A stretch of DNA of 64,000 nucleotides from Halomonas sp. HAL1 (GTDB lineage: Bacteria > Pseudomonadota > Gammaproteobacteria > Pseudomonadales > Halomonadaceae): NCBI RefSeq assembly GCF_030544485.1, contig NZ_CP130610.1, positions 1,612,001 through 1,676,000 of the forward strand. Direction: 5' to 3'. The notes under the pieces were generated by a model. It had not been told where the DNA came from, ran no database searches, and saw only the letters and a list, made by a program, of their open reading frames with translations. Shown here piece after piece: positions 59,300-64,000 of the stretch. Position 1 is the stretch's first letter. Each line of letters opens with the position of its first letter. A program made the translations under genes and the position numbers.

Positions 59300-60130
59300 A
59301 TGCACCCCCCTCGGATACTGTTAGGCGTCAATATTGACCACATTGCGACACTTCGCCAAGCCCGAGGTACCCGCTACCCTGATCCTGTTCAAGCCGCGCT
59401 AGTGGCTGAAGAGGGGGGCGCTGATGGTATTACGGTGCATTTGCGTGAGGACCGTCGTCATATTCAGCCTCGTGATGTGCGCATTCTGGCCGAAGTGCTT
59501 AATACCCGCATGAACCTGGAAATGGCGGTTACCGAAGAGATGCTGGCGCTGGCTGAAGAAGTGCGTCCAGCCCACGTTTGTCTGGTACCTGAGAAGCGTG
59601 AAGAACTGACCACTGAAGGTGGCCTGGATGTGGTCGGCGGCTTTGACGTTATTGCCAGCGCCTGCCAGCGATTGAGCGCAGCGGGCTGCGACGTCTCTCT
59701 GTTTATCGATCCTGACGTAGAGCAGATCGATGCTGCCCAGCGCGCCGGGGCTCCTACCATCGAGCTGCACACAGGTGCTTACGCAGAAGCTCGACCAGGC
59801 AGCGATGCGGCGAATGCGGAGTATCACCGCTTAACAGCTGCCGCCACGTATGCTGTCTCACTAGGATTGGTGGTCAATGCCGGTCACGGCTTGCACTACC
59901 ATAACGTTGAAGCCATTGCGGCATTGCCAGGCGTCAACGAGCTTAATATTGGTCATGCCATTATTGCCCGTGCGCTGTTTGTTGGCCTGAAAGAGGCCGT
60001 ACAAGAAATGAAACGCTTGATTATCGCAGGCCAAGAGGCGGGGTTAATGGCAGCTCTCGATGCCCACGATCATGAGCACGACCATGAACATACAGAAGAT
60101 CATGTGCATAACGGATGCTGCGGGCATTGA
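59300..60130 (+). CDS. pdxJ: Pyridoxine 5'-phosphate synthase PdxJ with a His-rich tail
   Basis: Last step of de novo vitamin B6 synthesis: condenses deoxyxylulose 5-phosphate with 3-amino-2-oxopropyl phosphate. The TIM-barrel is complete: [18 protein letters not shown] near residue 7, [14 protein letters not shown] near 42, LVPEKREE near 95, FIDPDVEQI near 135, [13 protein letters not shown] near 191 and [17 protein letters not shown] near 214. The usual end is near residue 245. Here residues 255-276 add a tail with eight His, several Asp/Glu and two adjacent Cys (CCGH), probably metal-binding. Confidence 0.96.
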   Translation: MHPPRILLGVNIDHIATLRQARGTRYPDPVQAALVAEEGGADGITVHLREDRRHIQPRDVRILAEVLNTRMNLEMAVTEEMLALAEEVRPAHVCLVPEKREELTTEGGLDVVGGFDVIASACQRLSAAGCDVSLFIDPDVEQIDAAQRAGAPTIELHTGAYAEARPGSDAANAEYHRLTAAATYAVSLGLVVNAGHGLHYHNVEAIAALPGVNELNIGHAIIARALFVGLKEAVQEMKRLIIAGQEAGLMAALDAHDHEHDHEHTEDHVHNGCCGH

Positions 60131-60192
60131 TCAGAGATTGACTCTTTAGAGATTGACTATTCAGGAGTCCCTACCAAGAGGTTTTTTAGGCG

Positions 60193-60573
60193 ATGATTGT
60201 GGGTATTGGCTCCGATATAGCGCGTATTGAGCGCTTTACGCGGGCCGTGCAGCGGCACGGCCCGCGCTTTGCGCAGCGAATTTTAGGGCCTGAAGAGCAT
60301 ACGCTTTGGCTCCAGAAATCCCAGCCTGCCGCCTTCCTCGCCAAACGTTTTGCTGCCAAGGAGGCGTTTGTTAAAGCGCTAGGGCTTGGCCTGCGCCACG
60401 GAATGCAGTGGTGTGATATCCAGGTGCTTAATGATGCCTTGGGTAAGCCTTACTTCGTGCTTGACGGTAAAGCAGAGCGGCTACTCCAGGCGGCAGGCGT
60501 CACGGCGAGTCATATCACCTTGAGTGACGAAGCCGAGTACGCGGTTGCTTTTGTGGTGTTGGAACGCTCATAG
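60193..60573 (+). CDS. acpS: Holo-[acyl-carrier-protein] synthase
   Basis: Transfers 4'-phosphopantetheine from CoA to Ser37 of AcpP (encoded at 18626). The 126 residues begin MIVGIGSDIARIERF, holding the metal-binding Asp, with the second motif RFAAKEAFVKALG (Glu and Lys) near 56. Last gene of the lep-era-pdxJ cluster and convergent with gacS. A 12-bp perfect inverted repeat lies within codons 16-25, listed separately. Confidence 0.96.
   Translation: MIVGIGSDIARIERFTRAVQRHGPRFAQRILGPEEHTLWLQKSQPAAFLAKRFAAKEAFVKALGLGLRHGMQWCDIQVLNDALGKPYFVLDGKAERLLQAAGVTASHITLSDEAEYAVAFVVLERS
60239..60266 (+). repeat. 12-bp perfect inverted repeat inside acpS
   Basis: Arms CGCGGGCCGTGC (60239-60250) and GCACGGCCCGCG (60255-60266) separated by four bases, almost entirely G/C. 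It would form a very stable hairpin early in the acpS coding sequence. Confidence 0.85.
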
Positions 60574-60627
60574 CCAGCCAAGGCCGGACGAAGATTTGTT
60601 TTTGGTCTTTAGGTATTAGTTATTGGC

Positions 60628-63360
60628 TTAGGACCTGAGTAAAAACGGGCGATGTGCTCTTAGTCGTGCCATTGCCCGATATAGATCCTCCAGTAGCCCT
60701 TCTACATGGTCTAAGCCGCTGGTCCGCAGCCGTGTTTCCAGCGTCTCTACCAGCAATGCCAGCTCCGGCGCGCCGCAGTAACGGCTGGCGCCATTCAATC
60801 CGTGGACCCAATCGAGCAGCATCGGCAAATCTTGTTGTGCAAAAGCGCTACGCATGTGTTGTTCACTTTCGTCCAAGCTGTCGATCAAACGTTTTAGCTG
60901 CTCCCGTGCGAGGTACTCTTTACCGCCTGCTAGGCGTGCGCCTATCTCAAGATCCACAACGGGTAGCTTGGCGGGCGTCGTGTGGCTAAATGACTTAATA
61001 GTGGTTTTGCTACTGCTCGTTGCAGAAGGTGCTGCATTGCTGCCGGCTAGCCGATGGGTAACCCCCAAAAAGCGATGAAGCAGTTGATGCAGCTGTGCCT
61101 CATCAATGGGTTTTATCAGGACGTCATCAAGGCCTTCGGCGAGCCACTTTTGGCGTTCACTGCTGAGGACATGAGCGGTGACCGCTATAATGGGGCAGCG
61201 AGCCCAAGTGCTGCTGAGTCGGCGCAACGCTTGGGTGGTTTGTACACCATCCATGCCAGGCATGCGGATATCCATCAGCACCATATCCACATTGCTGGTT
61301 CGTGCAAACTCTAGTGCTTGGTGGCCACTTTCTAATGCCGTGATATGCAGGGCGGGATCTTCAAGCATATTTTTGAGCAGCTCACGGTTCGGCGCATTGT
61401 CATCCACAATCAGCAACTTGACGGGTTGAGACGACGCTGGCAGAGCAGCTAACGGCCCAGGCTTCTTATAGGACACGAACGCCGGCAGCAGTAATTGCTT
61501 AAGCGATGCCACCAATTGAGCGCGTGAAAAGGGTTTGTAAAGCATTTCACCGCCCTGGGGTAATCGCAAAGGGGGCAGATCAAAACTGTTGCCGTTGGCT
61601 AAAATCAATACAGGGCAAGGCGTTTGATCAATGACTTTTTGCCAGTAGCGGTGGCGCTCGGGCGTATAATCACTGTGCTCCAACCCCAATATCAGCAGTT
61701 GTGCCGGTTCAGAGGCATCAAACGCAATCGGTTGCGCTTCCCAGCGTTGCAGCAAATGCTCCAACACATGGCGGGTAGGCGCATGGGTTTCATAGAGGCA
61801 AATAGTGGGGTTGGCTAGGCTAATCTCCGCTGGCCGTTCGATTGCTTTGTGAGCCAGTAGGGGTAGTGTAAAGGAGAAAGTGGTGCCTTGGCCCAATACA
61901 CTCTCCAGCTCAATCTCGCCACCCATGCGCTCAATGAGCTGGCGGCAGATAGTAAGCCCCAGGCCACTGCCGCCAAACTGGCGTGAATGGCTGGGTTCAG
62001 CTTGGGAAAAGGCGCTAAATAAAGCCTTCTGATGGGCATCGCTAAGACCAATCCCGGTGTCACTAACGCTGAGGTTAAGCACGACATGCTGGCCTTCTTG
62101 GTTATCCAGCATGACACGCACAATCACATCACCTTCATGAGTGAACTTGAGCGCATTACCAATCAAGTTATTTAACACTTGATGAATACGCAACGGATCA
62201 CCGCTCAGTGGTGTAGGGACATCGTCATACACCATCGCCACTAAGTGTAACTGCTTGCGCTGGGCTTCAGGCGCGTGAAGCCCAATCACTTCATCAACCA
62301 GTGCGACGATATCGATATCCGCTTCTTCAAGAGTAAGGCGATTGGCCTCAAGCTTGGAAAAGTCGAGCACGTCGTTAACCAACATAAGCAGGTTGTCGCA
62401 AGCGCGATGGACGTGCTGCAACCATTCCTGCTGGCGCGTATCCAGCGATGAACGGCCCAGCAGCCGACAAAACCCAATAATGCCGTTGAGTGGGGTGCGA
62501 ATCTCATGGCTCATGTTGGCTAAGAATTCGGATTTCACCGCATTCGCCCGCAAAGCGCTGCGGTGTGCCAAATCGAGCTTTATATTCTGCTCCTCTATGG
62601 TTTCCATGGATTCTTGCAGTTCGCTGGTGGCCTGCTCAATTTGCGTTTGCATATCCCGCTGGGCCTGCTGAAAGTGTTCAGCGAGGGTATTAATGTGGCT
62701 AGTCAGGTGGTTAAGTTCCGCCGCATTAGAAGGCATCAGATGTAGTCGATAGTCACCGCGGGATAGGCGATAAAGCGCTTGGTTAGCTTCTTCGATAGGG
62801 CGGGTGGCATAGCGACTGATGGCGAAGGCGATTAAAAACATCAGCAGGCCAAGCAACATGCCGCCTAAGCTAAGACTAGCAATCAATTTATAACGGCCCA
62901 GGGTGAGCGCTCGGGTGTCCATCTCGATAACCAGCCAGCCTGCGCTACTATTGACCGCGCTGACTAAGCTTGTATTGGGCTGGGTAACCTCTAACGGTAA
63001 GCGCAGTCGCCAAGCCTCTTCTTCCATGAGCAGTTGGCTGCTAGCGGGCGCTTCCAGAGTGGGTCGCGCAGCGTTGCCCAGTAATAAAAGACGATCGCCT
63101 TGCGCATCAAAGAGCGCAACCGCCCGCAATCCTCTCATGGTGAGAAGTTGGCGGGCTAGGGCCTCTAGACGCTGAGAATCACCCTGTGCGACTGCGTCAG
63201 CAAAACTGGGTGACAGCAGCTCGCCAGCATTTTCCAAGCGTTCTTGCTGTGCCGCCCGAGCTTCCGTACCACTCTGTATGACCAGTAATACAGCCATCAT
63301 GGCGTATACCAGGAGCGGGAAACCGAGTAGGGCAAATAGAAGTCGGGTATTCAATGACAT
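60628..63360 (-). CDS. gacS: Hybrid sensor histidine kinase GacS/BarA
   Basis: Tripartite membrane kinase that activates GacA/UvrY, and through it Csr/Rsm small RNAs in gammaproteobacteria. The 910 residues are: TM1 (about 8-29), periplasmic sensor (about 30-158), TM2 (about 160-183), HAMP (about 184-236), HisKA with His285 in [12 protein letters not shown], HATPase (about 385-500), a degenerate receiver-like segment (about 515-625), a receiver with Asp697 in [12 protein letters not shown], and an Hpt domain with His853. The place next to cysM and the pdxJ/recO cluster is the one gacS has in Pseudomonas. Confidence 0.94.
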   Translation of the reverse strand: MSLNTRLLFALLGFPLLVYAMMAVLLVIQSGTEARAAQQERLENAGELLSPSFADAVAQGDSQRLEALARQLLTMRGLRAVALFDAQGDRLLLLGNAARPTLEAPASSQLLMEEEAWRLRLPLEVTQPNTSLVSAVNSSAGWLVIEMDTRALTLGRYKLIASLSLGGMLLGLLMFLIAFAISRYATRPIEEANQALYRLSRGDYRLHLMPSNAAELNHLTSHINTLAEHFQQAQRDMQTQIEQATSELQESMETIEEQNIKLDLAHRSALRANAVKSEFLANMSHEIRTPLNGIIGFCRLLGRSSLDTRQQEWLQHVHRACDNLLMLVNDVLDFSKLEANRLTLEEADIDIVALVDEVIGLHAPEAQRKQLHLVAMVYDDVPTPLSGDPLRIHQVLNNLIGNALKFTHEGDVIVRVMLDNQEGQHVVLNLSVSDTGIGLSDAHQKALFSAFSQAEPSHSRQFGGSGLGLTICRQLIERMGGEIELESVLGQGTTFSFTLPLLAHKAIERPAEISLANPTICLYETHAPTRHVLEHLLQRWEAQPIAFDASEPAQLLILGLEHSDYTPERHRYWQKVIDQTPCPVLILANGNSFDLPPLRLPQGGEMLYKPFSRAQLVASLKQLLLPAFVSYKKPGPLAALPASSQPVKLLIVDDNAPNRELLKNMLEDPALHITALESGHQALEFARTSNVDMVLMDIRMPGMDGVQTTQALRRLSSTWARCPIIAVTAHVLSSERQKWLAEGLDDVLIKPIDEAQLHQLLHRFLGVTHRLAGSNAAPSATSSSKTTIKSFSHTTPAKLPVVDLEIGARLAGGKEYLAREQLKRLIDSLDESEQHMRSAFAQQDLPMLLDWVHGLNGASRYCGAPELALLVETLETRLRTSGLDHVEGLLEDLYRAMARLRAHRPFLLRS

Positions 63361-63392
63361 GAAAAGAAGCTCGCTGATTCAATGAGGTTGCC

Positions 63393-63421
63393 TGTCCAGG
63401 TCAAGGCAGCACCGATATAAT
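63393..63421 (+). promoter_or_regulatory. Candidate promoter for cysM
   Basis: A perfect -10 TATAAT (63416-63421) with a poor -35 TGTCCA 17 bases upstream, placed 30 bp before the cysM ATG in the divergent gap with gacS. Confidence 0.5.
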
Positions 63422-63451
63422 GCAGCATAACGGTTACGATAAGGAATTTTC

Positions 63452-64000
63452 ATGAATGATCTTAAGGGCTATCCCACGTTGGAAGAGGTTGTTGGCAATA
63501 CGCCATTAGTGCGCCTGAAGCGCATTAGCGCCGGTCACAATAATATTCTGCTGGCCAAGCTTGAAGGCAATAACCCGGCGGGTTCGGTCAAGGATCGCCC
63601 CGCACTCTCCATGATCAGCGAGGCGGAAGCCCGTGGTGATATTACCCCCGGCGATACGCTGATTGAGGCAACGTCAGGCAATACCGGCATTGCGCTGGCC
63701 ATGGCGGCGGCGATCAAAGGCTACAAAATGGTACTCGTGATGCCGGAAAACGCCTCGGAAGAGCGTAAGCAGGCGATGGCAGCCTATGGGGCCAAACTCA
63801 TTTCTGCCAGTAAAGCTGGCGGCATGGAGGAAGCTCGGGATATAGCGGATGACATGATCGCCAGTGGCGAGGGAAAACCGCTCAATCAGTTCGCCAACCC
63901 AGACAACCCGTTGGCGCACTATCGCACCACCGGCCCTGAAGTATGGCAACAAACCGGTGGCGAAGTGACTCACTTTGTAAGCTCAATGGGCACCACGGGC
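63452..64000 (+). CDS. cysM: Cysteine synthase B (3' partial)
   Basis: PLP-dependent O-acetylserine sulfhydrylase. The first 183 residues are visible up to the window edge. The start MNDLKGYPTLEEVVGNTPLVRL is CysM-like, with NPAGSVKDRPALSM holding the PLP Lys near 48, the substrate loop EATSGNTGIALA near 71 and FANPDNPLAHYRTTGPEVW near 148. The missing part should hold the glycine-rich PLP phosphate loop completion and the C-terminal domain. AAGGA lies six bases before the ATG. CysM forms can also use thiosulfate; not testable here. Confidence 0.95.
   Translation, partial: MNDLKGYPTLEEVVGNTPLVRLKRISAGHNNILLAKLEGNNPAGSVKDRPALSMISEAEARGDITPGDTLIEATSGNTGIALAMAAAIKGYKMVLVMPENASEERKQAMAAYGAKLISASKAGGMEEARDIADDMIASGEGKPLNQFANPDNPLAHYRTTGPEVWQQTGGEVTHFVSSMGTTG

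Overview
This 64 kb window looks like a core chromosomal segment of a gammaproteobacterium, most probably a Halomonas-like member of the Halomonadaceae. That assignment is inferred from Pseudomonas-like gene order, protein character and moderate-to-high GC; no database search was run. Coding density is high. I see no tRNA, rRNA, IS element, prophage or CRISPR array, and no obvious foreign island.

Layout. (1) 1-7059, plus strand: envelope genes comEC (cut by the window edge), msbA, lpxK, a Trm112/YcaR-like protein, kdsB, a low-molecular-weight tyrosine phosphatase and murB. An 18-bp palindromic terminator separates them from the converging rne gene (RNase E, long disordered tail). (2) 11131-22164: rluC, a HAD phosphatase and sppA; maf/yceF on the minus strand; then yceD-rpmF-plsX-fabD-fabG-acpP-fabF-pabC-mltG, the fatty-acid cluster that feeds membrane synthesis. 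(3) 22235-27956: tmk-holB-pilZ-tatD-DUF1285-UvrD-like helicase. (4) 28040-31910: etfD (ETF-quinone oxidoreductase) divergent from etfB-etfA. (5) 32112-42437: a Mn-type superoxide dismutase, the class Ib ribonucleotide reductase operon nrdHIEF with a NUDIX gene, then a six-gene TonB2-type energy-transduction operon (DUF3450, TtpC-like, ExbB, ExbD, TonB, TPR) behind a good Fur box. These look like adjacent functions for life with little iron. (6) 42457-48226: xthA with a small basic orphan protein, rhlB, dinG and a DAHP synthase. (7) 48619-53322: sigma-E (AlgU/RpoE) with RseA, RseB, RseC and a DegP/MucD protease, with candidate sigma-E promoters and a possible leader peptide upstream of rpoE. 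(8) 53470-60573: mgtC (minus), then lepA-lepB-rnc-era-recO-pdxJ-acpS. (9) 60628-64000: a GacS/BarA hybrid kinase (minus) divergent from cysM, which is cut by the window end.

No clearly new multi-gene system stands out. The items most worth a second look are small: the Fur-box TonB2 operon beside Mn-type SOD and class Ib RNR, a 47-codon ORF placed like an rpoE leader peptide, a His-rich 21-codon ORF built on 12-bp repeats overlapping the tmk start, a His/Cys-rich tail on PdxJ, a small basic protein coupled to xthA, and several strong hairpins in coding or intercistronic DNA.
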